Assembly (NCBI RefSeq): GCF_003426025.1
Contig: NZ_QJSH01000018.1
Span: 1-59,262, forward strand
DNA: 59,262 nt
Source of the DNA: Paraliobacillus quinghaiensis
GTDB lineage: Bacteria > Bacillota > Bacilli > Bacillales > Amphibacillaceae
Direction of reading: 5' to 3'
The notes under the pieces were generated by a model that saw nothing but the letters and a program-made list of their open reading frames with translations, had not been told where the DNA came from and ran no database searches. Made by a program: the position numbers and the translations under genes. This document shows positions 28,236 to 38,020 of the stretch, piece by piece (the stretch's first letter is position 1; each line of letters begins with the position of its first letter).

Positions 28236-29183
28236 ATGGAAAAGACTCCTGAAATACAAGACATTCTAGATCAATTATCACGATCGACTAATACTATAGA
28301 TTTTCATAAACCTAATAAAATAACGAATCAGATACGTGCATACCGTGATTTTTACAATTTTAATCAAGCTGATATTGACCTTCATTTTGGTAAGTTAGCA
28401 ATTAACAATAAAACTGTACATGTTCAAATTTTCAAACCAAAACATCATCGCGCAACAGTCTTTTTATTACATGGATACTTAAGTCACATTGGCCATTTGA
28501 GCCATGTCATTCATGATCTAAATCGACAGCATTTCACTGTAGTAAGTTATGATCTACAAGGTCATGGACTCTCAAGTGGAAAAGCGGCTTCCATTAATAC
28601 GTTTTATGACTATGTAGCTACAATGGAACAACTGTTAGAGATTATTAAAAAAGAGATGCCAGGCCGGTTATATCTGATCGGACATAGCACAGGAGCCTCC
28701 ATTATTATTGACTATTGTTTAAGACACCCAGCCGCTTATTTCGATAAAATCATATTAGTTGCACCACTCATCAGGTCCAACCATTGGTATCTATCCAATT
28801 TTGCTTTCTATTTGACAAAGCTAGTTCCTTTTATCAAAACTATAAAAAGAAAATTTCGAGAAAACTCTTCTGATAAACGCTTTTTACATGATTTGAAATA
28901 TGACCCCTTACAGACGACAGAAATACCATTAAATTGGGTAAAAGCATTAATCGCTTGGAATAAAAAAATTAATAACTATGGTTCAACAAAGTTGCCTACC
29001 TTTCTCATTCAAGGAAATCAAGACAAGACAGTAGATTGGAAATACAATTTAGATTTGATTCAAGATAAATTTGAAAATCTACAAAGTGTTCAAATTGATA
29101 ACGGTCGCCATGAGCTATTTAATGAATCAGAACCAATTAGAAAAATAGTTTTTAAAGAAATCCAGGAATTTCTAAATGACTAA
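28236..29183 (+). CDS. Alpha/beta hydrolase, lysophospholipase/monoglyceride lipase type
   Basis: 315 residues. The nucleophile elbow is LIGHSTGAS (GxSxG, about residue 155), an oxyanion region is LLHGYLSHIGHLSHV, and the acid and histidine are in GNQDKTVDW and NGRHELFNE. This is the Hydrolase_4 pattern (PldB/monoacylglycerol lipase-like). No signal peptide, so it is cytoplasmic or membrane-associated. ATG follows AAAGGAGATGTTTATA; an upstream in-frame ATG at 28227 overlaps the Shine-Dalgarno and is not used. Confidence 0.83.
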   Translation: MEKTPEIQDILDQLSRSTNTIDFHKPNKITNQIRAYRDFYNFNQADIDLHFGKLAINNKTVHVQIFKPKHHRATVFLLHGYLSHIGHLSHVIHDLNRQHFTVVSYDLQGHGLSSGKAASINTFYDYVATMEQLLEIIKKEMPGRLYLIGHSTGASIIIDYCLRHPAAYFDKIILVAPLIRSNHWYLSNFAFYLTKLVPFIKTIKRKFRENSSDKRFLHDLKYDPLQTTEIPLNWVKALIAWNKKINNYGSTKLPTFLIQGNQDKTVDWKYNLDLIQDKFENLQSVQIDNGRHELFNESEPIRKIVFKEIQEFLND

Positions 29184-29353
29184 TATTTCAAGTAACAGAA
29201 TTGTCTTGAAAATCAAATTCAAAGCTTAATTGAGAATTACATTATTTTATTATACTGTTTTGTATAGATAAATCTATTTCAAACCACATTTTTTTTGTTT
29301 ATTAAGGTAAATATGGCTTGAACTACACTTTTTAATTTTAAAAACTATATCTC

Positions 29354-29407
29354 TTGACAAATAATAGATAGTATATAATAATAAATTTATATTTATAATT
29401 ATTATAG
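29354..29407 (+). promoter_or_regulatory. ahpCF promoter with PerR box
   Basis: A -35 TTGACA (29354-29359) and, at 17-base spacing, AATAAT (29377-29382) form the likely promoter; an overlapping TATAAT sits at 14 bases. Downstream, 29393-29407 reads TTATAATTATTATAG, 14 of 15 matches to the PerR operator TTATAATNATTATAA. PerR bound there would block transcription until peroxide inactivates it. The rest of 29184-29480 is AT-rich and shows no gene. Confidence 0.8.
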
Positions 29408-29480
29408 ATAAATAGTTAATTAAAATATTTCAGACATACTATTTATCATATAAAACACATACTTAGGAGGAAAATTTATT

Positions 29481-30044
29481 ATGTCATTAATTGGAACTGA
29501 AGTACAACCATTCACAGCAAAAGCATACCAAAACGGTGATTTCATCGATGTCACAGAGGAAAATCTGAAAGGTCAGTGGAGTGTTTTTTGTTTTTACCCA
29601 GCAGACTTTTCATTTGTTTGCCCTACTGAATTAGAAGACCTTCAGAATGAGTACGAAGCACTAAAAGCACTTGGTGTTGAAGTATACTCTGTTTCTACTG
29701 ACACTCACTTTGTTCATAAAGGTTGGCACGATAGCTCAGAAAAAATCGGAAAAATTACTTATGCAATGATTGGTGATCCTTCACAAACGATTTCCCGTAA
29801 TTTTGAGGTTCTAAACGAAGAATCCGGTCTTGCAGATCGTGGTACATTTATCATAGACCCTGATGGTGTTATCCAAACAGTTGAAATTAACGCAGATGGT
29901 ATTGGACGAGATTCTAGCATTCTTGTTGACAAAGTAAAAGCAGCACAATATGTACGAAACAATCCAGGCGAAGTTTGTCCAGCAAAATGGAAAGAAGGTT
30001 CAGAAACGCTAAAACCTAGCCTTGATCTAGTAGGAAAAATATAA
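29481..30044 (+). CDS. ahpC: Alkyl hydroperoxide reductase subunit C (2-Cys peroxiredoxin)
   Basis: 187 residues. The peroxidatic cysteine is in [12 protein letters not shown] (about 47) and the resolving cysteine in [11 protein letters not shown] (about 166). It reduces H2O2 and organic peroxides and is recycled by AhpF, encoded 12 bases downstream. The RBS is TTAGGAGGAAAATTTATT. Upstream promoter carries a PerR box. Confidence 0.97.
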   Translation: MSLIGTEVQPFTAKAYQNGDFIDVTEENLKGQWSVFCFYPADFSFVCPTELEDLQNEYEALKALGVEVYSVSTDTHFVHKGWHDSSEKIGKITYAMIGDPSQTISRNFEVLNEESGLADRGTFIIDPDGVIQTVEINADGIGRDSSILVDKVKAAQYVRNNPGEVCPAKWKEGSETLKPSLDLVGKI

Positions 30045-30056
30045 GGAGTGCGATGA

Positions 30057-31586
30057 ATGGTACTTGAAGCAGATATTAAAGCACAACTAAATCAATATCT
30101 AGAATTAATTGAAAATGATATAGTACTTAAAGTCAGTACAGGTTCAGATGATGTATCAAAAGAAATGCTAGCTCTTGTTGAAGAGTTAGCTTCTATGTCA
30201 TCTAAGATTTCTTATGAAGAAGCAGAATTAGAACGTACACCTAGCTTTCGTGTGAATAGAGTTGGGGAAGATACTGGTGTAACGTTCGCTGGTATACCAC
30301 TTGGCCATGAATTTACTTCATTAGTATTAGCTTTATTACAAGTTAGTGGTCGCGCACCAAAAGTGGATCAACATGTTATTGATCAAGTGAAAAATATTCA
30401 AGGTGACTATCACTTTGAGTCATTCATTAGTTTAAGTTGTCACAACTGCCCTGATGTTGTCCAAGCATTAAACATGATGAGCATCCTTAACCCTAGAATT
30501 AGCCATACAATGATTGACGGCGCAGCATATAAGGAAGAAGTCGAAGCCAAAAACATCATGGCAGTCCCAACTGTTCATCTAAATGGTGAACCATTTAGTA
30601 GTGGCAGAATGACATTAGAAGAAATCCTTGCTCAATTAGGTAGTGCTCCTGATGCTTCTGAGTTTGAAGACAAGGATCCGTACGATGTACTTGTTGTCGG
30701 AGGTGGCCCTGCAGGTGCGAGCGCAGCAATTTATGCAGCGCGTAAAGGAATCCGTACAGGTATTGTTGCCGAGCGCTTCGGTGGCCAAGTGTTAGATACA
30801 ATGAGTATTGAAAATTTCATTAGTGTAAAACAGACAGAAGGTCCCAAGCTCGTTGCCAGTCTGGAAGAACATGTAAAGGACTACGGCATAGATGTGATGA
30901 ACCTACAACGTGCTAGTAGTTTAGAGAAAAAAGACCTTTTTGAATTAGAACTAGAAAATGGTGCAGTTCTAAAGAGTAAAAGTGTAATTATTTCAACAGG
31001 TGCTCGTTGGCGTAATGTAAATGTACCTGGTGAACAAGAGTTAAAAAACAAAGGCGTTGCATACTGCCCTCATTGTGATGGTCCATTATTTGAAGGTAGA
31101 GACGTTGCAGTTATCGGTGGCGGTAATTCCGGTATTGAGGCAGCAATTGATCTAGCTGGTATTGTAAAACACGTAACCGTTCTTGAATTCTTGCCAGAGT
31201 TAAAAGCGGACAAAGTACTACAAGACCGTCTAAACAGCCTTCCGAATGTAACTGTTTTGAAAAACGTTCAAACGAAAGAGATAACAGGTACTGATAATGT
31301 AAATGGTATTACTTACGTAGAACGTGATACAGAAGAAGAAAAGCATATTGAGTTACAAGGTGTCTTTGTCCAAATCGGACTTGTACCTAACACTGAATGG
31401 CTTCATGATACGGTAGAGCGTACTCGTATCGGTGAGATTGTTGTTGATAAAAAAGGATCTACTAATATTCCTGGATTATTTGCAGCTGGAGACTGTACGG
31501 ACAGCCCGTATAACCAAATCATTATCTCTATGGGATCAGGTGCAAATGCATCACTAGGTGCATTTGATTATCTCATTCGTAATTAA
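30057..31586 (+). CDS. ahpF: Alkyl hydroperoxide reductase subunit F
   Basis: 509 residues. The N-terminal domain has two thioredoxin-like folds with the redox pair in [10 protein letters not shown] (about 128-131). The rest is a thioredoxin-reductase-like flavoprotein: FAD motif [19 protein letters not shown], disulfide in [15 protein letters not shown] fold [14 protein letters not shown], and C-terminal [15 protein letters not shown]. It passes electrons from NADH to AhpC. It forms an operon with ahpC and ends at a strong terminator. Confidence 0.97.
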   Translation: MVLEADIKAQLNQYLELIENDIVLKVSTGSDDVSKEMLALVEELASMSSKISYEEAELERTPSFRVNRVGEDTGVTFAGIPLGHEFTSLVLALLQVSGRAPKVDQHVIDQVKNIQGDYHFESFISLSCHNCPDVVQALNMMSILNPRISHTMIDGAAYKEEVEAKNIMAVPTVHLNGEPFSSGRMTLEEILAQLGSAPDASEFEDKDPYDVLVVGGGPAGASAAIYAARKGIRTGIVAERFGGQVLDTMSIENFISVKQTEGPKLVASLEEHVKDYGIDVMNLQRASSLEKKDLFELELENGAVLKSKSVIISTGARWRNVNVPGEQELKNKGVAYCPHCDGPLFEGRDVAVIGGGNSGIEAAIDLAGIVKHVTVLEFLPELKADKVLQDRLNSLPNVTVLKNVQTKEITGTDNVNGITYVERDTEEEKHIELQGVFVQIGLVPNTEWLHDTVERTRIGEIVVDKKGSTNIPGLFAAGDCTDSPYNQIIISMGSGANASLGAFDYLIRN

Positions 31587-31599
31587 ATTTATAATAGAA

Positions 31600-31636
31600 G
31601 AGCTGCCTTGCTAACTGATGCAAGGTAGCTTTTTTC
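31600..31636 (+). terminator. Terminator of ahpCF
   Basis: AGCTGCCTTG pairs with CAAGGTAGCT around a 10-base loop, followed by TTTTTTC. Confidence 0.9.
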
Positions 31637-31722
31637 GTTCACGAAGCATGTGTATATCTTTTGAATATCACTTCCCTTAAAGTATGTTTTTAAAAATGAT
31701 ACGATAGAAAAAAGGAGAAGTG

Positions 31723-31788
31723 ATGATTATGAAAATTGCATTTATCTCAGATATTCATGGAAATGCAAACGCATTAGAAGCACTGATA
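31723..31788 (+). pseudogene. 5' fragment of a metallophosphoesterase gene cut by an IS605-like element
   Basis: After a good RBS (AAAGGAGAAGTG) the frame reads MIMKIAFISDIHGNANALEA, the start of a calcineurin-like phosphoesterase with the metal-binding DxH (SDIHGN). It runs into the element's terminal sequence at 31789 and stops at 31818. The remaining part of the gene, including the GDxxD and GNHD/E motifs, is not found on the other side of the insertion. Confidence 0.85.
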
Positions 31789-32021
31789 ACTCCCACAGCT
31801 AAAGCAATGGGGTTCTAAGGTACTTGCAGGCTTCTCAATGGTGTCTTATCTTTCCTTTCAGAAAGACTTTTCACCAAAGTACTGACTTGCTTTCTCCTAA
31901 AACATTAACGGACGTATTGCGTATAGCAATGCACCTCTCTCAACAAGCCTTAAAGACTCTTGATATGCTTTTCGTTCCGACTTCTATTGGACGTTATCAT
32001 GACCAATCAGGTTTATAATTA

Positions 32022-33547
32022 TTATGCGACAAACCATCGCAATGTTTTACTTTGTGCGTTTTTTAAATAGTTCACTTCAATGTTATGCAGTTTTACAAAT
32101 TCATCCCATTTTGTGTTGCATAAATCCACATCTACAGCATTAAGTGTTTTAGTTGTATTGCATATTAAAAAGGCACTATATAAATCACGTTGGATGCGAA
32201 CATCTCCAAACACATTCCAACGCTCTGAAAGTTGTTTTTTACTATATTCTCTTGTTATGTGGTTGAATTTACTAGCTTTTGTGGCATACGTATCTATTTT
32301 CTTTAAAGATCGATTTTGATACCCCAGTTTTCGATCAATTATTGTTAACAACATAGCAGGAGCTCGTTTAGCTATTGATTTGCCAAATCTTTTCTTACAA
32401 TTGATTTTGCCATTTTTCTTATTACGTGTAGGATTTTTTGCTCGTTTTTGCAGCGATTGAAACCGCATGGTTTCAACACGAACATCAGAACCAAAGGAAA
32501 GAATTACATTAGCTAATTTCTCATGTGACATTTTGCGTTGAACGGTGATTTTGCGATAAATTTCTTTTCTTTTTTCTCGTAGTTCTTCGTATTTTTTAGA
32601 GTATACCCAATTTAGTTTACCTTTTTTAATTGTTCCATTCTCATTAAAATTGTTTGGATTCATACTTCTCTTAGACCTATCCATTTTCCGTTGGATCCGC
32701 CTTAATTCTTTTTCACTATATATACAATTTGGTGCAAGTTCTTGAAGTTTGACTTGATCTTCACTACATATGGCAATAGTGGACGTGCCAATATCTAATC
32801 CGACACGTTTTTTTTCATCATTAGAAATCTTACGATTTTTTTTCGGAGGTGGATAACCTTCTTGAATAAGTTGGACAAAGTATCGCACTTTCCCACCAAC
32901 TTCACGTTTTAATATACAAACATACTTCGTTTTATCCATTAAAGCTAAGTCTGCGTATTCATCGTTAGGTTTCGGTGAAATAGGCATCAAAAGCCAGTTT
33001 TTAGGTTTAGGATTTTTCTTTGTTGGTTTGTCTCCCCAAAGGATAGCACCTTCTGAATACCTCAATCCAGTCTTATTCGATTTATTTTCAACTGAAATGT
33101 TATCCGTCATTTTTTTAAAAAGAACCTTTTTTGATTTACCGAAATGAAGTTTTTCAACAGTTTGAAAGCTCCTAGTTGCAAGTTTTTGTGCTTCAAAACT
33201 CCCGATATGTTCTTTGAACTTTTTTTGAACAGACTTCACAAAGTTATGCGTTCCATATTCAGAGAAGCCATAATTTTCTCGAATATCTGAGAGTTTTTTA
33301 TCACGATCTTTGGATTTTGGTTGTTTAAGGAGTTTGTGATATGCTTTATCGGATTTTACTGCTTGATGTCATTTAAAACTTCACCTAGGCAAGAATTATA
33401 GACCATTCGTGCCATCTTGAATTTCTTTTCTAGCCGATGTTGTTGCCAAACCGGTATATGTAGAGGAAACTCAATCGTATAAGTTGGTTCTATTTTTCTT
33501 GCCATAGGTTTCTGCTCCTTTCTAATTTCTTTTCTTTTGATTTTCAA
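32022..33547 (-). pseudogene. tnpB: tnpB (RuvC-like RNA-guided nuclease of IS605 type), frameshifted
   Basis: The N-terminal part (33547 to 33356) encodes the wedge start (EPTYTIEFPLHIPVWQQHRL) and stops after LNDIKQ. The rest continues in another frame as HQAVKSDKAYHKLLKQPKSK. Restoring one base gives an unbroken protein of about 505 residues. RuvC residues remain: D in RVGLDIGTSTIAI, E in VRVETMRFQ, D in FGDVRIQRDLYSA. No CxxC zinc knuckles are visible between the last two RuvC motifs. Because the frameshift is near residue 63, a protein from the GTG at 33239 would lack the DNA-binding N-terminus, so it is probably inactive. Confidence 0.85.
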
Positions 33548-33915
33548 CGTATTGTTTTATCGTTTCACTTGAGACATTTCCAGCAGTGGAAACAAAATAA
33601 GAACGCGTCCAAAGACTCTGTAAATGTTTAAGGTGAGGAAATTCTTCCCTTAATTTTTTAGAAGTATATCGCTTAATTTTCGCCATAATGTCTGAAGGGC
33701 TAAGTTTGGGTAGTGCGTTAAGAAACATATGGGTATGGTCCTTACTCGATAGCAACAACTTGTAGGTCTATATCTTCACATACTTCTTGTACTAATTCTT
33801 TAAAACGTTTTTCTACATCTGACCGAAGAAAAATTTTTCTTCTATAACGAGGACAGAATACGAAATGATAGTTTAATAATGAAACGGTTGTATTGGTTCT
33901 TCTATGTTCATTCAT
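33522..33915 (-). pseudogene. tnpA: tnpA (IS200/IS605 Y1 transposase), frameshifted
   Basis: Starting at ATG 33915 the frame reads MNEHRRTNTTVSLLNYHFVF, continues CPRYRRKIFLRSDVEKRF, and stops after LQVVAIE. The next frame carries KDHTHMFLNALPKLSPSDIM to the end. A single-base change in the middle separates the two. The HUH pair (HTH in KDHTHMFLN) and the Y1 tyrosine (ETIKQYVENQ) are intact but lie downstream of the break, so no complete transposase can be made without frameshifting. It overlaps the tnpB start by 26 bases. Confidence 0.85.
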
Positions 33916-34069
33916 GTATATAATTTTATCAATTTAAACAATAAGCTACAACAAATAACACAAATAATAGCAAATTATTTAAATACTAGAAGATAAACCT
34001 TTTAATAGTTAGTGGCATTTCGTATTTGACCTCACTATCATCCCATGCTAAAGGCGCTGGGCTTTCTCG

Positions 34070-34567
34070 TTCGGAAAATCTGTAATTCTAGCTTCTGAAA
34101 ACCGTTTAAATCCTGAATCCGAAAATGTTGATACATGGATGACGGATGGGATAAGTGAACAGATCACTGGATATGTTTCAAATGGTGGCTCTTGGTTAGC
34201 ATGGCCTTCTGGAATGGCTTCCTATGATAATTCCCCACTATATTTAAACATGTTGAAGGGATCTTTTAATCACCATCCAGAACAGAACCAAGTAACGTAT
34301 AAGCTAGTCGATGAAGAAATAGTCACATTAGAAGATCCAATTTTCACATTTGAAGATGAACATTATTTTGTGACTTGTGAGACAAAAGAAACAACAATAT
34401 TTTTGGAATCAACTTCAGATGAGGGAAAATCGATAGCTGGTTGGTATCATACATTTGAAGATGGAAAGGTGTTATGCTCCGCTCCAGCACACAACGAAAC
34501 AGGTTTAACACACCAAAGTACATTACAGTTATTAACACAATCGATTACATGGTTATTGGAAAAGTAA
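34070..34567 (+). pseudogene. 3' fragment of a ThuA-like gene
   Basis: From just past the element end the frame reads FGKSVILASENRLNPESENV, then DTWMTDGISEQITGYVSNGG, and runs to the stop with PAHNETGLTHQSTLQLLTQ. The pattern (open face GGSWLAWPSG, late H/N residues) matches the ThuA/trehalose-utilisation type glutamine-amidotransferase-like fold, lacking its N-terminal third. The first ATG in frame is at 34139 without an RBS. It and the phosphoesterase fragment are different genes, so DNA between them was lost. Confidence 0.7.
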
Positions 34568-34586
34568 TGGCTGAAATATAAGACAA

Positions 34587-34628
34587 AAAATAAGCACATA
34601 TTAATGAACGTTAATATGCGCTTATTTT
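34587..34628 (+). terminator. Terminator after the ThuA-like fragment
   Basis: AAAATAAGCACATATTAA pairs with TTAATATGCGCTTATTTT apart from one mismatch. Confidence 0.8.
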
Positions 34629-34635
34629 ATTTCAC

Positions 34636-34921
34636 TTTTTTCTTAAAGATTATTACTTATGACACAATTTATATAAACTGCGTCGTAACGTATCCGCTAC
34701 TCAAGTGAAATGGTCTCGCTTTCCACGGGCAGGGCTTTATGATGGGGCGAGTAATCGCAGTCCCACAAGTCGAAGATCCACTCGGAGGTGCTTTTTCTCC
34801 GAGTTAGCTGAGACTGAGCCCACGGAAAGGGAATCCATTTACTGACGTAGCGGGTTAGTAACTCACATTACTAACTATTGCACTTTTTATATCAAGTCCG
34901 CATATTTAAATCACGTTAGTA
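34636..34921. repeat. Palindromic intergenic repeat, copy R3 (most complete)
   Basis: Both halves are present and roughly complementary. The left half reads TTTTTTCTTAAAGATTATTA, GACACAATTTATATAAACTG, CGCTTTCCACGGG and CAGGGCTTTATGATGGGGCG. The right half carries GATCCACTCGG, TTAGCTGAG, CACGGAAAGGGAA, GACGTAGCGGGTTAGTAACT and an AT-rich end. In the centre CTCGGAG pairs with CTCCGAG. It lies between two convergent transcription units. Confidence 0.8.
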
Positions 34922-34945
34922 ACAGAATCAGTGAATCAACTAAGA

Positions 34946-36229
34946 TTATGCTGTTTTATCTTCATCTTCACCACTTTCAAACCGTTTCGTTTTGTACCAT
35001 TTTACCTCTTGTCTTAAAACCATTCGCTTCACTTCTAGAAATACTGCATTCACCACCAAAAGTAACCATAGTTGAGAATAACTAAAATACATAAATAAGA
35101 CGATCCAGACGTTTTTTAATGTTAATTGATTTTTTTCTAGACTTAATGCTAGCAGTTCTTCTGTGACAAATAATAAAAAACCAATTACAATTAGCGCAAT
35201 TGAGACCGGCCCAATAGTTAAATCTAAATCTATAAAGAGATTAAGAATTAAAATAAAATGTGAAGTTATTACACCAGCAAAAAATAAGAAATAGGTGAAA
35301 AAAAAGTAACCTAGATCAATACCAACTTTTTTATTTTTTAATTTAAAAAAAGTAACTAGAAACTTACTAATCACATAAATATTGCCACGAGCCCACCTTA
35401 ATCGCTGATTCCACCACACTCGAAACGTTTCTGGTTCTTGTTCCCAAGTCACAGCAGATGGAAAAAAGCGAATATAATAGCCGAGATTATATACTCGAAA
35501 GCTTAACTCCGTATCTTCAGATAATGCTTTTTCGTCCCAACCACCTAACTCTTCAAGGATTGATCTTCTTATTGCAAAATTTGTACCAGGGATTGTTGTC
35601 ATCTTAAACCAAAACCATCTTCCTGCTTGAGCTAGCCATTGAAATGTTAATGTTTCAATGTTAATCAGTCTAGTTAGTAAATTTCTATTTGCATTTATCA
35701 CACGGAACTTACCAACAATTGCGCCCGCTTTTTGATCATTTTGCAAACCTAACGTTAAGTAATAAACAGCATCAGGTTCTGGAGCATTATCCGCATCATA
35801 AACACAAATAACCTCTCCTGTTGAATGGGCCAATCCAATATTAAGTGCTCCTGACTTTCCCTTTCCACCATTGGGTGGCTTTGTATGAATTACTTTTATA
35901 AAAGAGAACTTTCTAGCGTATGACTCTGCAATTTCCCCGGTTTGATCATTAGAATTATCATTAATCACAATCACTTCCAACAGGTAATTTGGGTATGTTA
36001 AGTTACTCATCGCTTCCAACGTCTTTGCTATCACAACTGCTTCATTATGCGCTGGAATTAGAATACTTACTGTTGGATAAGGAATCTTATTCTGTTGCCA
36101 GTCATTCTCTAGTTTTCGATTTGCTAGTGATAGCAAATACCCACCTTGCATTAAAACCATATGATAAAGCAACATCAGCCAGATCAAAAATAAGGAGAAA
36201 TAGACCATAGTATTAGCCAATACGCCCAC
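34946..36229 (-). CDS. Processive family 2 glycosyltransferase, membrane-bound
   Basis: 427 residues. One N-terminal membrane helix, then the GT-A domain with SILIPAHNEAVVIAK, VIVINDNSNDQTGEIAESY (first Asp), the DxD-type VYDADNAPEPDA, ALSEDTELSFRVY (catalytic acid) and NQRLRWARGN (QxxRW, hallmark of processive enzymes). Four C-terminal helices follow. It resembles BcsA/IcaA-like synthases of beta-linked polysaccharides. Its start overlaps the end of the upstream DUF2334 gene by 17 bases, so they are one operon. The polymer is unknown; no PilZ domain is seen. Confidence 0.87.
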   Translation of the reverse strand: MGVLANTMVYFSLFLIWLMLLYHMVLMQGGYLLSLANRKLENDWQQNKIPYPTVSILIPAHNEAVVIAKTLEAMSNLTYPNYLLEVIVINDNSNDQTGEIAESYARKFSFIKVIHTKPPNGGKGKSGALNIGLAHSTGEVICVYDADNAPEPDAVYYLTLGLQNDQKAGAIVGKFRVINANRNLLTRLINIETLTFQWLAQAGRWFWFKMTTIPGTNFAIRRSILEELGGWDEKALSEDTELSFRVYNLGYYIRFFPSAVTWEQEPETFRVWWNQRLRWARGNIYVISKFLVTFFKLKNKKVGIDLGYFFFTYFLFFAGVITSHFILILNLFIDLDLTIGPVSIALIVIGFLLFVTEELLALSLEKNQLTLKNVWIVLFMYFSYSQLWLLLVVNAVFLEVKRMVLRQEVKWYKTKRFESGEDEDKTA

Positions 36230-37964
36230 CCCTCCGGTATTTTCTATATCTTCTATTTTTATTCCTAGAGAAAAAGATATAATTTATGAATACAATAACC
36301 GCTAATGATCCAGATCCAACCATTATCCAGGTCAGGTTTTTAACGACTTTTTTCAAATGATAAAGCGGATAATTAAATGATGAGGTGTAAAGACCGACAC
36401 GATCAACTGAAACATGTACTTCTCCCGCTTCAGTTGTTATGTCAACGTAACCGGTCTTAACTTTATTCTTCATCTGTTTCAGATCTATCCATTCTACCCC
36501 GTCAATCTTCTCTAACGAATCAAGCAATGTTATAAAACCTTCAACTCCTAAATAGGGATGATAAAAACCAGCAACCATGCCATCTCGTACTACCGTGTAC
36601 TTGTTTGCCTCTCTTAGCATTTTTTCAACTGCTAACGGACTATTTTCCACATAACCAATTGTTTCGGGAAGCAATATCATTCCGTTTAAAAAGCTTGGAT
36701 TAGTAATAAACGGTGCGATCGTCATGATCTCCCAGTCCTGATCACTTATTTGAACTTGACCAACATAAGTTGAAAAGAATTCAGAAGTAACAGCATATCC
36801 ATGCTGTGACATTGTATAATGTGGCGCTTCAAATGCAAGAGGGTATAATCCGTAATTTACTAGTTCATTAATGCCACGTGTTAACTTTTTAGTAATATAT
36901 AATTTCTCAAATTCTTGTTGCTTTTTTATATATTGATTAAACGCTTTGGGAGAATCAAAATCACTTACCGATTTTTTTACAACTTTCTCATTGGCCTCAT
37001 GATAAATCGGCATATTATTTTCAACATCCCAAAATTCAAATCCTTCCCCTGTTTCACTATCTCGAAATTGATGCGTGTAGCCATGTAGAACAATACTGCC
37101 TCCATTGTCTTGCATATATTTCAACGCTTCTAATAAATCAGGCGAATCTGATAAATGGTATTCTTCTTGTGTTTCTGGGTGAATATATACAGGAATGACC
37201 GCTATCATATAAGGAATGTTTCGATCTTTTAACACTTTTGCAATCGCTACAACTTTTTCTGCTTCTACCAATGGGTGTACATCTTCTAATCGAATATAAC
37301 CTGGATGGGTTTCTTGGTGCTCGATATTAAAAACTTCATGTAATACTTCTGCTAAATATGGAGATAGCGGTGGACCAATGGTTGATGTTGCAAAATAATA
37401 GGCACTGTCTTTCCTAACCATTAATGGGTATTGATTCCCTTCGCCATCTAAGGCTATTAACAACAGCTCAGATTCATTACTAATTAACACATTTTTAACC
37501 TGATGAGGTAAGATACTCGTAACCTTATCTTCTGTACCAGCTAAAGTAATTGCAGTGAAATTTTCATAAGATACTTGGGTAATAAATGAAAAGCGATCTC
37601 CTAGTTGTTCAATGTTTTCTCCTAATGCAACAAATGTTCCACCAAATGTTCTGATTACATCCTGAAATGTTTGCGGAATATGCTCTGATTGATAGCCATA
37701 GTAAAAAATATGTGTAACATCTTTTAAATCAGCTCTGGCTACATCTGCTATAGGCTTAAATGTAAGATCTGAAGTGAAATGACTTATCAGGATATCAAGC
37801 ATTCTATTGTTTTGCTCATCTACTTCACCATTTTCAGGATGATAAACAACTAACACACTTGGATTATTTTCATCGCTTTTAACAGCGTTTACTAGTGGTA
37901 AAGAAAGATGAAAACTTGCAAATACAAACACTATTAATATGCACATTTTGATTGCCAGATTCAT
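36213..37964 (-). CDS. DUF2334 protein, secreted deacetylase-like, membrane-anchored (copy A)
   Basis: 583 residues. A signal peptide (AIKMCILIVFVFASFHLSLP) and a C-terminal membrane helix (LTWIMVGSGSLAVIVFINYI) with a basic cytoplasmic tail place the body outside. The DUF2334 domain (about 215-500) belongs to the polysaccharide deacetylase-like barrels: IRLEDVHPLVEAEKV (Asp), SIVLHGYTHQF (HxxxH-type), and FEAPHYTMS. It could deacetylate or cleave the polymer made by the next gene. Start after GTGAGGGAGA. The same architecture is repeated in the upstream gene (copy B). Confidence 0.8.
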   Translation of the reverse strand: MNLAIKMCILIVFVFASFHLSLPLVNAVKSDENNPSVLVVYHPENGEVDEQNNRMLDILISHFTSDLTFKPIADVARADLKDVTHIFYYGYQSEHIPQTFQDVIRTFGGTFVALGENIEQLGDRFSFITQVSYENFTAITLAGTEDKVTSILPHQVKNVLISNESELLLIALDGEGNQYPLMVRKDSAYYFATSTIGPPLSPYLAEVLHEVFNIEHQETHPGYIRLEDVHPLVEAEKVVAIAKVLKDRNIPYMIAVIPVYIHPETQEEYHLSDSPDLLEALKYMQDNGGSIVLHGYTHQFRDSETGEGFEFWDVENNMPIYHEANEKVVKKSVSDFDSPKAFNQYIKKQQEFEKLYITKKLTRGINELVNYGLYPLAFEAPHYTMSQHGYAVTSEFFSTYVGQVQISDQDWEIMTIAPFITNPSFLNGMILLPETIGYVENSPLAVEKMLREANKYTVVRDGMVAGFYHPYLGVEGFITLLDSLEKIDGVEWIDLKQMKNKVKTGYVDITTEAGEVHVSVDRVGLYTSSFNYPLYHLKKVVKNLTWIMVGSGSLAVIVFINYIFFSRNKNRRYRKYRRGGRIG

Positions 37965-38020
37965 TCTCCCTCACCCCCACCCACTTATTCTTATTTAATT
38001 AACCTAAGCCATGGCGAACG

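Larger units (their letters stand above)
31789..34068 (-). mobile_element. Decayed IS200/IS605-family element (tnpA and tnpB, both frameshifted)
   Basis: The element carries an HUH transposase gene and a tnpB gene in the same direction. One end is ACTCCCACAGCTAAAGCAAT at 31789; the other is near TGCTAAAGGCGCTGGGCTTT at 34045-34064. No inverted repeats or target duplications are expected for this family. Exact ends are estimated from where neighbouring gene reading frames stop and resume. The stretch 31789-32021 past tnpB would contain the element-end guide RNA region typical of TnpB systems. Confidence 0.85.
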
